From Tessaracoccus sp. OH4464_COT-324 (lineage in GTDB: Bacteria; Actinomycetota; Actinomycetes; Propionibacteriales; Propionibacteriaceae): a DNA stretch of 64,000 nucleotides. The translations under genes and the position numbers were made by a program. A model generated the notes under the pieces. It ran no database searches and was not told the DNA's origin. It saw nothing but the letters and a program-made list of their open reading frames with translations. Positions 1-9,830 of the stretch are shown here, piece by piece. Location: positions 124,001-188,000 of the forward strand of contig NZ_RQYZ01000001.1 in assembly GCF_003932855.1 (NCBI RefSeq), given 5' to 3'. Position 1 is the first letter of the stretch; every line of letters begins with the position of its first letter.

Positions 1-2
1 GG

Positions 3-2393
3 ACATTCATCGCTTCGGAGGACAGTGACCTTGAGCGTCGTTATGTCCTCGACATGTTCCCCTATCCCTCGGGCGATCTTCACATGGGGCACGCCGAAGC
101 CTACGCGATCGGTGATGTCGTCGCTCGTTTCCTGCGCCTGCGAGGGTATGAGGTATTGCATCCCTTCGGATGGGACTCCTTCGGGCTGCCTGCCGAAAAC
201 GCAGCCATCAGGAACAACGCGCATCCGGCTGAGTGGACCTACGCGAACATCGAGACCCAGGCGACGTCGCTCAGACGATACGGTTTGAGTATTGACTGGA
301 CTCGTCGCCTGCACACTTCCGATGAGGACTACTACCGCTGGACTCAGTGGCTGTTCCTGCGCTTCCACGAGCGCGGGCTTGCCTACCGAAAGGACTCCTT
401 CGTCAACTGGTGTCCGCAGGACCAGACTGTTCTGGCGAACGAGCAGGTCGTCGACGGGCGGTGCGAGCGTTGCAAGGCAGAGGTGACGAAACGCAAGCTG
501 AATCAGTGGTATTTCAAGATCACCGACTACGCTGAGCGGCTTCTCGCGGACATGGCCGAGCTGGAAGGTGGCTGGCCGGAGCACGTGTTGACCATGCAGC
601 GCAACTGGATCGGCCGTTCCGAAGGGTCCTATGTGGACTTCGAGGTCGCGGGGCACGATCCGGTCAGGGTTTTCACCACGCGCCCGGACACCCTCTTCGG
701 CGCTACCTACCTGGTGGTTGCGCCTGACTCAGAGTTGGCCGCCAGCTTGGTTTCCGAGGAGCAGAGGTCCGCGTTCGAGTCTTACCAGGAGCAGGTTAAG
801 AGAGCAACCGAGATCGAACGCCAATCTACCGAGCGGGAGAAGACCGGCCTGTGGTTGGGCTGTTACGCCACCAACCCCGTCAATGGCGAGCAACTCCCGA
901 TCTGGGCCGCAGACTACGTGCTGGCGGATTACGGAACTGGCGCTGTCATGGCTGTCCCCGCGCACGATCAGCGGGATCTGGAGTTCGCGCTCAAGTTTAA
1001 CCTGCCGGTGCGGGTTGTGCTGGACGTCAACGGTGCCGACCCCGCCAGCACCGGTAAGGCAGCGGAAGGCGACGGAGCCTACGTCAATTCTGGGCTGCTC
1101 GATGGGCTGACTACTGTGAGCGAAGGGGTCTCGCGAATTATCGCAAAGCTGGAGGCCGACGGCACAGGGGCCGGCACGGTGCAGTATCGACTGCGCGATT
1201 GGCTGTTGTCTCGCCAACGTTTCTGGGGTTGCCCGATCCCGATGGTTCACTGCCCGGCGTGCGGTGAGGTTCCGGTGCCCGACAAAGACCTGCCGGTGCG
1301 ACTGCCCAACCTGCGCGGCGAACAGCTGGCGCCGAAGGGAACATCTCCGCTGGCAGCCGCAACTGACTGGGTGAACGTGGCGTGCCCGCAGTGTGGTAGG
1401 GACGCAAAACGCGACACTGACACGATGGACACCTTCGTGGACTCGTCCTGGTATTTCTTCAGATACTGCTCACCCAACTACGCTCAGGGGCCGTTCGACC
1501 CGGAAGCCGTACGAAAGTGGATGCCCGTGGCCCAGTACGTGGGCGGGATCGAGCATGCGATCCTGCATTTGCTCTACATGAGGTTCTTCTCCAAGGTGCT
1601 CCACGATCTGGGCCTCATCGACTTCGACGAGCCGATGCTGAAACTGATGAACCAGGGGCAGGTACTCAACCAGGGGCGGGCCATGAGCAAGTCCCTGGGC
1701 AACGGCGTGGATCTCGGTACTCAGCTGGGGGCCTACGGCGTCGATGCTGTCCGTCTGACGATGGTTTTCGCGGGGCCGCCGGAGGATGCCATCGACTGGG
1801 CCACCGTCTCACCTGCCAGCTCGCTCAAGTTCCTGCAGCGTGCGTGGCGCCTGGCTCAAGACGTCTCCTCCGACCCCGGGGTGGACTACGCAGCAGGTGA
1901 CAAACAACTGCGCAAGGTGACGCACCGGGCCATTGCGGAGATTGGCGATCTGGTCGAAACCGGCAGATTCAACGTCGCCATCGCACGCATCATGGAACTC
2001 GTGAACTCTGTGCGTAAGGCGATCGATTCCGAGGCGGGCCCCGCCGATCCCGCCGTCCGCGAGGCCACGGAGTTCACCGCGCAGGCACTTTCCATGTTCG
2101 CCCCCTATGTGGCGGAGGAGATGTGGGAGAAGCTGGGACGCAAGGCTTCAGTTGCCAACAGCCGCTGGCCAAAGGCGGATGCGGAACTGGCCGCGGATGA
2201 CACCGTGACCATGGTGGTCCAGATCCAGGGCAAGATCCGGGCAAAGATCAAGGTGCCGGTGGACATCACCGAAGAAGCTGCCCTGCAGCTGGCCCTTGCC
2301 GATCCTGGGGTCGGCCGCAGCCTGGAGGGCCGTGAATTGGCCAAGGTGATTGCCCGGCTGCCGAAGATGCTCAGCCTCGTGCCGGGTAAGTAG
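3..2393 (+). CDS. leuS: Leucyl-tRNA synthetase, 5' end outside the window
   Basis: Class I aminoacyl-tRNA synthetase that charges tRNA-Leu in the cytoplasm. The frame is open from base 3, and the first ATG (54) lies inside the conserved [11 protein letters not shown] block, so it is not the real start; only a short N-terminal part is missing. Visible are the HMGH form of the HIGH motif just after that block, Cys pairs of zinc-ribbon type (CERC near 460; CPAC and CPQC near 1255-1395), the editing-domain TRPDT signature (near 685), the MSKS signature loop (near 1685) and an anticodon-binding C-terminus. About 796 residues are visible, slightly short of the usual 830-960 as expected for a truncated entry. 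Confidence 0.97.
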   Translation, partial: TFIASEDSDLERRYVLDMFPYPSGDLHMGHAEAYAIGDVVARFLRLRGYEVLHPFGWDSFGLPAENAAIRNNAHPAEWTYANIETQATSLRRYGLSIDWTRRLHTSDEDYYRWTQWLFLRFHERGLAYRKDSFVNWCPQDQTVLANEQVVDGRCERCKAEVTKRKLNQWYFKITDYAERLLADMAELEGGWPEHVLTMQRNWIGRSEGSYVDFEVAGHDPVRVFTTRPDTLFGATYLVVAPDSELAASLVSEEQRSAFESYQEQVKRATEIERQSTEREKTGLWLGCYATNPVNGEQLPIWAADYVLADYGTGAVMAVPAHDQRDLEFALKFNLPVRVVLDVNGADPASTGKAAEGDGAYVNSGLLDGLTTVSEGVSRIIAKLEADGTGAGTVQYRLRDWLLSRQRFWGCPIPMVHCPACGEVPVPDKDLPVRLPNLRGEQLAPKGTSPLAAATDWVNVACPQCGRDAKRDTDTMDTFVDSSWYFFRYCSPNYAQGPFDPEAVRKWMPVAQYVGGIEHAILHLLYMRFFSKVLHDLGLIDFDEPMLKLMNQGQVLNQGRAMSKSLGNGVDLGTQLGAYGVDAVRLTMVFAGPPEDAIDWATVSPASSLKFLQRAWRLAQDVSSDPGVDYAAGDKQLRKVTHRAIAEIGDLVETGRFNVAIARIMELVNSVRKAIDSEAGPADPAVREATEFTAQALSMFAPYVAEEMWEKLGRKASVANSRWPKADAELAADDTVTMVVQIQGKIRAKIKVPVDITEEAALQLALADPGVGRSLEGRELAKVIARLPKMLSLVPGK

Positions 2394-2400
2394 ACGTAGC

Positions 2401-2426
2401 CCCGGGCCCCGTTCTCGGGGCCCGGG
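2401..2426 (+). terminator. GC-rich hairpin after leuS
   Basis: Perfect 11-bp stem (CCCGGGCCCCG / CGGGGCCCGGG) with a TTCT loop, starting 7 nt after the leuS stop. No T-run follows, so it is either a non-canonical actinobacterial terminator or an mRNA 3'-end structure. Confidence 0.6.
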
Positions 2427-2491
2427 TGGAGTTGTCCACAGTTGAGTGCGCCGGTGGGCGGTGGCTGGTTTTCGTGACCCCTAATAGGGGC

Positions 2492-3247
2492 ATGAAACAT
2501 CGAGCCCGATCTGTAAGCGATGAGGTGGCGGAAGCTCGTCTGGCGCTGGTCAGCGAGGGAAAGAAACCGCTTGGCGCCGCGCGACGTGCGTTAGACGAAC
2601 TGACGATGCCGGAGGATGACGCCCCGATCAAGGGCTGGCGCGCCAAGATACGCCTCAGTAGAAGCCACCTCCTTGCGTTGCTCCTCATAGGGCTGGCGCT
2701 TGTGGGGATCTTCGCGGTGAACCTCGCCGGGGCGCGCACCGTGGAGGCGGTGCCGATCGGCACGCCCCCGGTCAGCGTCTCGGCCAAGCCGTATAGCCCG
2801 GAGCCTAGCCACCCCCCGAAATTGTTGCGGGTCCACGTGCTTGGTGCGGTACAGAAGCCTGGGGTCTACTCGCTGCTGGAAGGGGCCATCGTCGCCGACG
2901 CCATCAAGGAGGCCGGTGGCATGGCTGAAGGCGCGGTGCCGGGTGAGCTGAACCTGGCCGCGCCGATCGCCGACGGACTGCAGGTTCGTGTTGGCACGAC
3001 GGAGTCAGACAGCCGGACCAGCGCTGCGACGAGCAAGGGGTCAGGCAGTTTGAAGGAGCGAGTCAACATCAATACCGCCACGGCCGAAGAACTGGATCAG
3101 CTGCCCGGAATCGGACCGGCCACGGCCTCGGCCATTGTGCAATGGCGGGAGGAACACGGCAAGTTCAGCAGCCTCGACCAGCTACAAGAGATCTCGGGAA
3201 TTGGGGCAAAGACCGTCGCCAAGCTGACCCCACACGTGACACTATGA
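2492..3247 (+). CDS. comEA: ComEA family helix-hairpin-helix DNA-binding protein
   Basis: Membrane-anchored DNA receptor of the competence type. After a basic N-terminal stretch there is one hydrophobic segment (LLALLLIGLALVGIFAV), a low-complexity linker, an SLBB-like domain (LLRVHVLGAVQKPGVYSL) and a C-terminal double HhH domain (NINTATAEELDQLPGIGPATA...). I chose ATG 2492 because the upstream in-frame GTG (2426) overlaps the leuS hairpin. The stop overlaps the comEC start (ATGA at 3244), so the two are translationally coupled. Together they suggest a DNA-uptake apparatus, although natural competence is rarely shown in this group. Confidence 0.88.
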   Translation: MKHRARSVSDEVAEARLALVSEGKKPLGAARRALDELTMPEDDAPIKGWRAKIRLSRSHLLALLLIGLALVGIFAVNLAGARTVEAVPIGTPPVSVSAKPYSPEPSHPPKLLRVHVLGAVQKPGVYSLLEGAIVADAIKEAGGMAEGAVPGELNLAAPIADGLQVRVGTTESDSRTSAATSKGSGSLKERVNINTATAEELDQLPGIGPATASAIVQWREEHGKFSSLDQLQEISGIGAKTVAKLTPHVTL

Positions 3248-5523
3248 GCCACGACTGGCGGCTGGTTCCTGCTGCCGTTTCTGCCTGGGCGGGTGCAGCT
3301 AGTGGAATCGCAGTGGGCCGTCCGTGGATCATGGTTTGCGTGGCGATGTTCGTCGCCGCAGCTCTCCTGCGGCGTTGGCCCGCTGTAGTGGTGGCACTCG
3401 TGGCCTTCGGCCTGTTCGGAGGGTACGCCGCTGCGCTGGCCACCCTTCGGGAGGAGTCGCCACTTTCGGAGCTGGCAGAGAAGAGAGCGAGCGTCCGCCT
3501 TGAGATCCGGCTGTTGGAGGAGCCAAAAGTCAGCGGAGCTACACCACCTCGCTTCTATGCCGCAGCGGAGACCAGCCGCATCGAGGCGCACGGGGCGGCC
3601 AAGGAGCAACGGACGCGCATCCTGTTGAACGGAAATGGTGATGAAGGGCAGCAGCTGGCACAGTTGAAGGTGGGCGCGACCTACTCCGTGACGGTTCGGC
3701 TCAAATCAGCCGCGAGTACGGAACCTTTTGCCGCAGTCGCCAACCTGAATGGTGTGGCCGAGGAATTGGTTCCTGCGGGTTTCCTCCACCGCATCGCGGG
3801 CAGCCTGCGTGCCGGATTGCGTGCCGCCATGGAGTTTTCGCCACCCGACCAGGCGGCACTTGTGCCGAGCTTGGTGGTCGGAGACACCTCAAGAATCGAC
3901 GACACGACCCGCGAACGGTTCCGCACCACCGGGCTAACCCACCTCATGGCGGTGTCCGGCGCCAACCTTGCCTTGATGCTGGGCGTGGTGCTCGCCGCAG
4001 CTCGGGCCATCGGTTGCACGGCTTGGGTGATGCGGGTCGTCGGCTTGTTGGGAGTAGGCGGATTCATCATGATCTGCGGCCCTGAACCATCGGTGTTGCG
4101 TGCGGCCGCGATGGGCATCGTGGCAACTGTCGGCATCGGGGCGGGGAAAGGCCGGCGCAGTCTTCGCACGCTCGCTGTGGCTATCGTCGCGCTGCTCGCC
4201 TTCGACCCGTGGCTCAGCTGGGCGGCCGGCTTCTGGCTGTCCGTTCTGGCCTGCCTGGGCATCGTGTTGCTGGGCCCGTTGTTCGTCGAGCGGCTGACGC
4301 GATGGCTACCTCGCTGGCTGGCGGAAGCAATCGCCATTCCGCTGGCCGCTCAACTGGCCACACAGCCCGTGGTTACCGGGCTGAGCTCCCAGGTCTCGTT
4401 GGTGGGGATCCTGGCCAACGTCGCCGCCGGCCCTTTCGTCGGACCGACGACGGTTCTCGGCTTTGCGGCCTCCTTGCTGAGCATGTTGCCCCATGTCTCG
4501 CCCGGTGTGGGCTGGGCCGCGGGTTGGTGTTGCGCCCCCATTCTGTGGCTGGCGAACTGGTGTTCCAGCTTGCCGCAGCCGAGCCTGCCAGCCCCCGGCT
4601 GGCCCGGTGTCGTGCTCGTCACTCTGGGCGGACTCCTGCTGGGATGGTTGCTTCTGCGTTGCCTGGACAGTTGGCTGGTCACCAGCGCACTCGGGGCGCT
4701 GCTGCTTGTGCTGATAACGGTGCGGGAGCCGAACGCTACTGTGCCAGCCGACTGGCAAGTTGCCTTCTGCGACGTGGGCCAAGGGGACGCTACGGTGCTG
4801 CGAGCCGGCCCGGATTCGGCGGTGCTCGTCGACAGCGGCCCAGAGCCTCAGCCGCTCACCGACTGTCTGGCCGAGTTGGGCGTGCGCAGCCTGCCGCTTG
4901 TGGTGCTGACCCATTATCACGCTGACCACGTCGGTGGTTTCGACGTTGTTCGAGACTTCAAACCGGAGCTTGTCCTGGTTAGCAAGCTGCCCAGCCCCGT
5001 CAAAGCGGCTCGTCGAGTGGCGCAGGCCAGCGAACTGGACATCCGAACCGCGGCGGTGGGTGAGGAACTGAAGGTTGGGCAGGTACACTGGCAGACCGTT
5101 AGCGCATGGGAGCCGCCGGACGGGGACGCCGAGGCAGAGGGGGAGTCGTCGCGAGAAAACGATGCCTCCGTCGTGGGGGTCGCGACGGTGGGAGAGCTCA
5201 GGCTGCTGCTGCCGGGAGACTTGGAGGTGCCCGGCCAGCTGGAGGCGCTGCGTACCGCGCGGCAGAACGGAACGAACCTCAACGTGGATGTGCTCAAGCT
5301 GCCGCACCACGGCTCAGCAGGAGTAGTGAGGTCCTTCCTGGCGGCCAGCGGGGCCAGGCTTGCGGTGGTCAGTGCGGGCGCAGGGAACGAATACGGTCAC
5401 CCGAGCAAGCGCGCACTGGACTACGCCCACTCGCTCGGCATGCAGATCATCCGGACCGATCTACAAGGTACCCTCGTTCTTTCGACAGCTCGAGGGCTGA
5501 CCGCGCATCCGCTCGGCAAATGA
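3244..5523 (+). CDS. comEC: ComEC/Rec2 family DNA-uptake channel with metallo-beta-lactamase domain
   Basis: Polytopic membrane protein expected to move single-stranded DNA across the membrane. Order: short N-terminal TM pair, OB-like soluble region, Competence domain with about eight TM segments (the LTHLMAVSGANLALMLG signature near residue 230), then a C-terminal metallo-beta-lactamase domain with FCDVGQGDAT and the THYHADHVGG metal motif. Length 759 aa is normal for the family. The start is ATG 3244 in the ATGA overlap with comEA; the frame is open further upstream, but that part lies inside comEA. Confidence 0.93.
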   Translation: MSHDWRLVPAAVSAWAGAASGIAVGRPWIMVCVAMFVAAALLRRWPAVVVALVAFGLFGGYAAALATLREESPLSELAEKRASVRLEIRLLEEPKVSGATPPRFYAAAETSRIEAHGAAKEQRTRILLNGNGDEGQQLAQLKVGATYSVTVRLKSAASTEPFAAVANLNGVAEELVPAGFLHRIAGSLRAGLRAAMEFSPPDQAALVPSLVVGDTSRIDDTTRERFRTTGLTHLMAVSGANLALMLGVVLAAARAIGCTAWVMRVVGLLGVGGFIMICGPEPSVLRAAAMGIVATVGIGAGKGRRSLRTLAVAIVALLAFDPWLSWAAGFWLSVLACLGIVLLGPLFVERLTRWLPRWLAEAIAIPLAAQLATQPVVTGLSSQVSLVGILANVAAGPFVGPTTVLGFAASLLSMLPHVSPGVGWAAGWCCAPILWLANWCSSLPQPSLPAPGWPGVVLVTLGGLLLGWLLLRCLDSWLVTSALGALLLVLITVREPNATVPADWQVAFCDVGQGDATVLRAGPDSAVLVDSGPEPQPLTDCLAELGVRSLPLVVLTHYHADHVGGFDVVRDFKPELVLVSKLPSPVKAARRVAQASELDIRTAAVGEELKVGQVHWQTVSAWEPPDGDAEAEGESSRENDASVVGVATVGELRLLLPGDLEVPGQLEALRTARQNGTNLNVDVLKLPHHGSAGVVRSFLAASGARLAVVSAGAGNEYGHPSKRALDYAHSLGMQIIRTDLQGTLVLSTARGLTAHPLGK

Positions 5524-5565
5524 AGCGGACTCGAAAATGTCGGGCGCCGGTGGCAGGCTTGGACG

Positions 5566-6531
5566 GTGAGTGTTTTTGGCAGCGCATTACTGGTCACCGG
5601 CAGCGAGTCTCTCCTGGCCGAACGGGCCGTGGCCGAGCGGAAGAAAGCCGCCTTGAGCGAGATGCCCGACGCCGAGGTGAACACCGTGCGTGCCGACGAG
5701 CTGGGGGAGCGGATGCTCAGCGAAGTGGTGGGGGGGTCTCTGTTCGCCAGCCACGTAATCGCTGTCATTGAGGACCTGGGGTCATGCCCAGCTGAAGCCA
5801 TTGATGCCCTCGTCGCGGCCGTGAAGTCGCCCGTACCGGAGAGCTGCCTGATCCTGGTACATGGCGGTGGGAACAAGGGCAAGGGCGTTGTGGAGAAAGT
5901 AAAGAAGGCGGGGGCCGAAGTGGTCGCCGTCAAAGCCCCGAACGCCCGTGGGCTGCGCGACTTCGTGCTCCGGGAGGCCCGCAACCACCGGCTAAGGATG
6001 GACGGGGAAGCCGCCGAGACGCTGCTGGCAGCCGTTGGAACAGACCTTCGGGCCATCGCCGGTGCAGTCAGCCAGCTGGCGCAGGACTCTGAGAGTAGGG
6101 AGATCGACTCTTCCCTCGTCAGACGTTACTTCGCTGGCCGGGCCGAGGTCACCAGTTTTGCTGTGGCCGACGCCGCACTGGCCGGGCGATCGTCGGCCGC
6201 CATGGAGCAACTGCGCTGGGCGCTCGGAACCGGGGTCGCGCCTGTCCTGATCACGTCGGCGATGGCCGGAAACTTCCGCGGCCTGGGAAAATACCTCGAA
6301 CTCAGCGGCAGGAGATCCTCCGACGGCGACCTCGCGGCCCGCCTCGGGGTGCCGTTCTTCAAGCTGCGTACCTTCGCCGAGTGCTCCAGATACTGGTCTG
6401 TGACCGGTGTCGCCGAGGCACTGCAAGCAATCGCGCAGGGCGACGCGGAGATCAAAGGCGCCGCAACCGACGCGGAGTACGCGCTGGAGAAGATGCTGTT
6501 GACAGTGCTGGCCCTGCGCGACCGACGCTGA
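5566..6531 (+). CDS. holA: DNA polymerase III subunit delta
   Basis: Clamp-loader delta subunit (321 aa) that opens the sliding clamp. It has the family pattern: an N-terminal region (LLVTGSESLLAERAV) related to AAA+ proteins, a middle lid domain and a C-terminal helical collar (LRWALGTGVAPVLITSAM...). The start is GTG 5566 with little Shine-Dalgarno signal. It lies 42 nt after comEC; the comEA-comEC-holA-rpsT neighbourhood is widely conserved in bacteria, which supports the call. Confidence 0.92.
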   Translation: MSVFGSALLVTGSESLLAERAVAERKKAALSEMPDAEVNTVRADELGERMLSEVVGGSLFASHVIAVIEDLGSCPAEAIDALVAAVKSPVPESCLILVHGGGNKGKGVVEKVKKAGAEVVAVKAPNARGLRDFVLREARNHRLRMDGEAAETLLAAVGTDLRAIAGAVSQLAQDSESREIDSSLVRRYFAGRAEVTSFAVADAALAGRSSAAMEQLRWALGTGVAPVLITSAMAGNFRGLGKYLELSGRRSSDGDLAARLGVPFFKLRTFAECSRYWSVTGVAEALQAIAQGDAEIKGAATDAEYALEKMLLTVLALRDRR

Positions 6532-6548
6532 GCATGAGGACAGCAAAC

Positions 6549-6580
6549 AGCGCCTCGGCTACCGAGTATGCCGAGGCGCT
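6549..6580. terminator. Bidirectional terminator between holA and rpsT
   Basis: Perfect 11-bp inverted repeat (AGCGCCTCGGC / GCCGAGGCGCT) with a 10-nt loop, placed between two convergent genes. On the minus strand it is followed by a short T-containing tract (GTTTGCTG), so it probably ends rpsT transcription and may also end holA. Confidence 0.75.
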
Positions 6581-6594
6581 TGTTGAGCGCTGCG

Positions 6595-6861
6595 TTACTT
6601 GCTCAGCGCAGCGGTTGCCAGGCTGAGCGCAGACTTGCGGTTTGCGGCCTGATTGGCGTGGATGACGCCCTTGGAAACGGCCTTGTCCAGCGCGCGATTG
6701 GCCACCGCGGTCAGCTCGGCAGCCTTCGCAGCATCGCCCTCAGCGATCGCCAGACGGGCATTGCGGACGTAGGTGCGCAGTTGCGACTTGACCGCTTTGT
6801 TGCGCTGACGCGCCTTCTCGTTGGTCTTGATGCGCTTCTGCTGAGACTTGATGTTTGCCAC
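6595..6861 (-). CDS. rpsT: 30S ribosomal protein S20
   Basis: Small basic protein (88 aa) that binds 16S rRNA early in 30S assembly. The N-terminus [19 protein letters not shown] and the C-terminal [16 protein letters not shown] block are classic S20. It starts at GTG with AAAGGA nine bases upstream. It is convergent with holA and divergent from lepA. Confidence 0.97.
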   Translation of the reverse strand: MANIKSQQKRIKTNEKARQRNKAVKSQLRTYVRNARLAIAEGDAAKAAELTAVANRALDKAVSKGVIHANQAANRKSALSLATAALSK

Positions 6862-7003
6862 GAATGAAATCCTTTGCGTACTCGGTACAGCGTCAAGTAG
6901 ACGCGACGCTCAACTGTACACTCCAACCAACGAACTCGCAAAGCTCCAGGCAATTTGAGAAGATAGCCGGGCAACAACCACTCTTCAGCACAAGGAATGA
7001 TGC

Positions 7004-8830
7004 ATGGCTCGTCCCGGCAAGACTGACCCGTCGATCATCCGCAATTTCTGCATCATCGCGCACATCGACCACGGCAAGTCCACACTGGCCGACCGGATGT
7101 TGCAACTCACCAAGGTGGTGGACGAGCGGCAGATGCGTGCGCAGTACCTCGATCGCATGGACATCGAACGGGAACGCGGCATCACCATCAAGTCGCAGGC
7201 GGTACGCATGCCCTGGGACGTAGACGGCGTCACACACGTGCTGAACATGATCGATACTCCTGGCCACGTCGACTTCAACTATGAGGTATCACGCTCGCTT
7301 CAGGCCTGTGAGGGCGCGATCCTGCTGGTCGACGCAGCTCAGGGCATTGAGGCCCAGACCCTCGCCAACCTATATCTGGCAATCGAAGCCAACCTGACGA
7401 TCATCCCGGTGCTTAACAAGATCGACCTGCCCGGAGCGGATCCAGACAAGTACGCGGCCGAGGTGGCAGGCATCATCGGCTGTGACGAGAGCGAAGTGCT
7501 TCGCGTTTCCGGGAAGACAGGTGTTGGTGTTCCGGAGCTGCTGGATGACGTGGTGGCCCGCATCCCGGCTCCGGAAGGGGACGCGGATGCCCCTGCCCGG
7601 GCGCTGATCTTCGACTCGGTGTACGACACGTTCCGCGGAGTCGTCACGTACGTGCGCGTGGTGGATGGTTCGTTGCGGCACCGAGACCGGATCCTGATGA
7701 TGTCCACGAACGCTGAGCACGAGCTGCTTGAGGTGGGTGTGATCGCCCCGGAGCCAACCAAAGCAGACGCCATCGGCGTCGGGGAAGTGGGTTATCTGAT
7801 TACTGGGGTCAAGGACGTTCGCCAGTCCCGGGTGGGCGATACCGTGACCACGGTCACCAATCGCGCTCGCCAGGACCTGGGCGGCTACGAACCGCCGGTT
7901 CCCATGGTTTACGCGGGCCTCTACCCGATTGACGGAGACGACTTCTCCGAGCTGCGAGAGGCGCTGGATAAGCTGCAGTTGAATGACGCCGCGCTGAGCT
8001 ACGAGCCGGAGACATCCAGCGCCCTCGGTTTCGGATTCCGGGTTGGCTTTCTCGGGTTGCTGCACATGGAGATCGTGCGAGAACGGCTCGAACGAGAGTT
8101 CAATCTGGATTTGATCTCCACCGCACCCAGCGTTGTGTACCGCGTGGTGATGGAGGATCATTCGGAGCACATCGTCACCAACCCATCGGAGTTCCCATCT
8201 GGGAAGGTGGCCGAGATCTTCGAACCCGTGGTGAACGCCACAATCTTGGCCCCGAGTGACTACATTGGCACCATCTTGGACCTGTGCCAGACCCGTCGGG
8301 GCATCCAGAAAGGCCTGGATTACCTGTCGGAGGACCGCGTCGAGATCCGCTACACGCTGCCGTTGGGTGAGATCGTGTTCGATTTCTTCGACGCCTTGAA
8401 GTCCCGCACCAAGGGGTACGCCTCGCTCGACTACGAACCGGCGGGGGAACTGGCGGCCGATCTGGTGAAGGTGGACATCTTGTTGCACGGTGACGCGGTG
8501 GATGCGTTCTCCGCGATCGTACACCGGGAATCGGCTTATTCCTACGGCTTGAAGATGGCCTCTAAGCTGAAAGAACTGATTCCGCGTCAACAGTTCGAGG
8601 TGCCCATCCAGGCCGCCATCGGAACGCGCGTCATCGCCCGCGAAACCATCAGAGCCATCCGCAAGGATGTGCTCAGCAAGTGCTACGGCGGCGATATCTC
8701 ACGCAAGCGCAAGCTTCTGGAAAAGCAGAAGGAAGGAAAGAAGCGCATGAAGATGGTTGGGCGCGTCGAAGTGCCACAAGAGGCCTTCGTCGCGGCCCTA
8801 TCCACCTCTGAGCCTCCGAAGAAGAACTGA
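7004..8830 (+). CDS. lepA: Elongation factor 4 (LepA), ribosome back-translocase GTPase
   Basis: Translational GTPase (608 aa) acting on stalled ribosomes. G1 is [15 protein letters not shown]3 is DTPGH and G4 is NKID; the EF-G-like domains II, III and V follow, then the LepA-specific C-terminal domain ending in a Lys-rich stretch ([16 protein letters not shown]). ATG 7004 has AAGGA nine bases upstream. It is divergent from rpsT (142-bp gap) and convergent with the malate dehydrogenase gene (16-bp gap). Confidence 0.97.
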   Translation: MARPGKTDPSIIRNFCIIAHIDHGKSTLADRMLQLTKVVDERQMRAQYLDRMDIERERGITIKSQAVRMPWDVDGVTHVLNMIDTPGHVDFNYEVSRSLQACEGAILLVDAAQGIEAQTLANLYLAIEANLTIIPVLNKIDLPGADPDKYAAEVAGIIGCDESEVLRVSGKTGVGVPELLDDVVARIPAPEGDADAPARALIFDSVYDTFRGVVTYVRVVDGSLRHRDRILMMSTNAEHELLEVGVIAPEPTKADAIGVGEVGYLITGVKDVRQSRVGDTVTTVTNRARQDLGGYEPPVPMVYAGLYPIDGDDFSELREALDKLQLNDAALSYEPETSSALGFGFRVGFLGLLHMEIVRERLEREFNLDLISTAPSVVYRVVMEDHSEHIVTNPSEFPSGKVAEIFEPVVNATILAPSDYIGTILDLCQTRRGIQKGLDYLSEDRVEIRYTLPLGEIVFDFFDALKSRTKGYASLDYEPAGELAADLVKVDILLHGDAVDAFSAIVHRESAYSYGLKMASKLKELIPRQQFEVPIQAAIGTRVIARETIRAIRKDVLSKCYGGDISRKRKLLEKQKEGKKRMKMVGRVEVPQEAFVAALSTSEPPKKN

Positions 8831-8846
8831 TCTGGGAGGCGCGGAT

Positions 8847-9830
8847 TCAGCTGGGCAGCAGGCCCAGCCTACGCACCGCCTCTGCCTCCGCCTGCAGCTC
8901 TCCCACCGAGGCGTCGATGCGTGAACGCGCCAGGGCGTTCAATCTGAGCCCCTCCACGACGGTGTGGTCGCCGCCGCGGCAACGCACCGGAAACGAGCAC
9001 ATCAAACCCTCCGGGACTCCATATTCACCGTGGCTGTACACCGCCATCGATGTCCAGTCCCCGGGCGGTGTTCCGCGGAACCAGTCGCGGGCGTGCTCGA
9101 GGGTCGCATTCGCGGCAGAAGCCGCCGACGACTTGCCGCGGGCCGCGATGACCCCCGCACCTCGTCGGGCAACGGCCGGCGCGAAATCGAGGCTCAACCA
9201 GCCCTCGTCCACCCAGCTTGTGGCTGGGGAGCCGAGTATCGTCGCGTGGTAGGCGTCTGCGTACTGGGTGGCCGAATGGTTGCCCCAGATAGTCAGCTGC
9301 CGAACATCCTGCGGCCGTTGACGCACTTTGCGCGCCAACATTGCCCGCGCCCTGTTGTGGTCCAGCCGGGTCAAGGCCGTGAACCGCTCTGGTGGCACGC
9401 CACGGGCGTGCCTGGCAGCGATATAGGCGTTCGTGTTGGCGGGATTCCCCGTGACCACCACCCGTAGGTCATCTGCTGCGACCGCGGCGAGAGCCGCTCC
9501 CTGTTCAGCGAAGATGCTGCCGTTGGCGCTCAGCAGTTCAGAGCGCTCCATTCCCGCCCTGCGCGGTGCGGCACCAATCAGCAGCGCCAGGTTTACGCCG
9601 TCGAACACCCGACGAGGGTCAGAACCGATCTGCACATCTACCAAGGCTTTGGGGGCACAGTCAACGAGTTCCATGACCACGCCGTCCAGGGCCTTCAACG
9701 CTCCCTCGACCTCAAGCAGGCGCAACTCGATCGGCCGGTCTCCGCAGAGATCACCTTGGACGATTCTGGTGAGGATCGCGTAACCGATTTGCCCGGCGGC
9801 GCCCGTCACCGCAACCCTGAGCCGGTTCAT
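8847..9830 (-). CDS. mdh: Malate dehydrogenase, coupled to the end of the Pdu operon
   Basis: NAD-dependent malate dehydrogenase (327 aa) interconverting malate and oxaloacetate. The Rossmann loop is GAAGQIG (residues 10-16). The substrate loop APRRAGMER carries the malate-type Arg90/Arg91. GNPANTN lies near 128-134, RLDHNR contains Asp157, and WGNHS gives the catalytic His185. All catalytic residues are present, so it should be active. Its ATG overlaps the pduP TGA (ATGA at 9827-9830), which implies co-translation with the Pdu operon. It starts directly with the Rossmann strand and has no encapsulation-type N-terminal helix, so it is probably cytosolic. It is not a known core Pdu gene. Confidence 0.93.
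   Translation of the reverse strand: MNRLRVAVTGAAGQIGYAILTRIVQGDLCGDRPIELRLLEVEGALKALDGVVMELVDCAPKALVDVQIGSDPRRVFDGVNLALLIGAAPRRAGMERSELLSANGSIFAEQGAALAAVAADDLRVVVTGNPANTNAYIAARHARGVPPERFTALTRLDHNRARAMLARKVRQRPQDVRQLTIWGNHSATQYADAYHATILGSPATSWVDEGWLSLDFAPAVARRGAGVIAARGKSSAASAANATLEHARDWFRGTPPGDWTSMAVYSHGEYGVPEGLMCSFPVRCRGGDHTVVEGLRLNALARSRIDASVGELQAEAEAVRRLGLLPS

Noticed and set aside
4306-5310. A 334-codon open frame antisense to comEC
   Set aside because: No recognisable domain, low-complexity residues, and complete overlap with a well-supported gene.
7370-8590. A 406-codon open frame antisense to lepA
   Set aside because: Its translation is rich in Arg, His and Gln with no domain, and it mirrors lepA codon structure. 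Long antisense frames are expected in high-GC genes.
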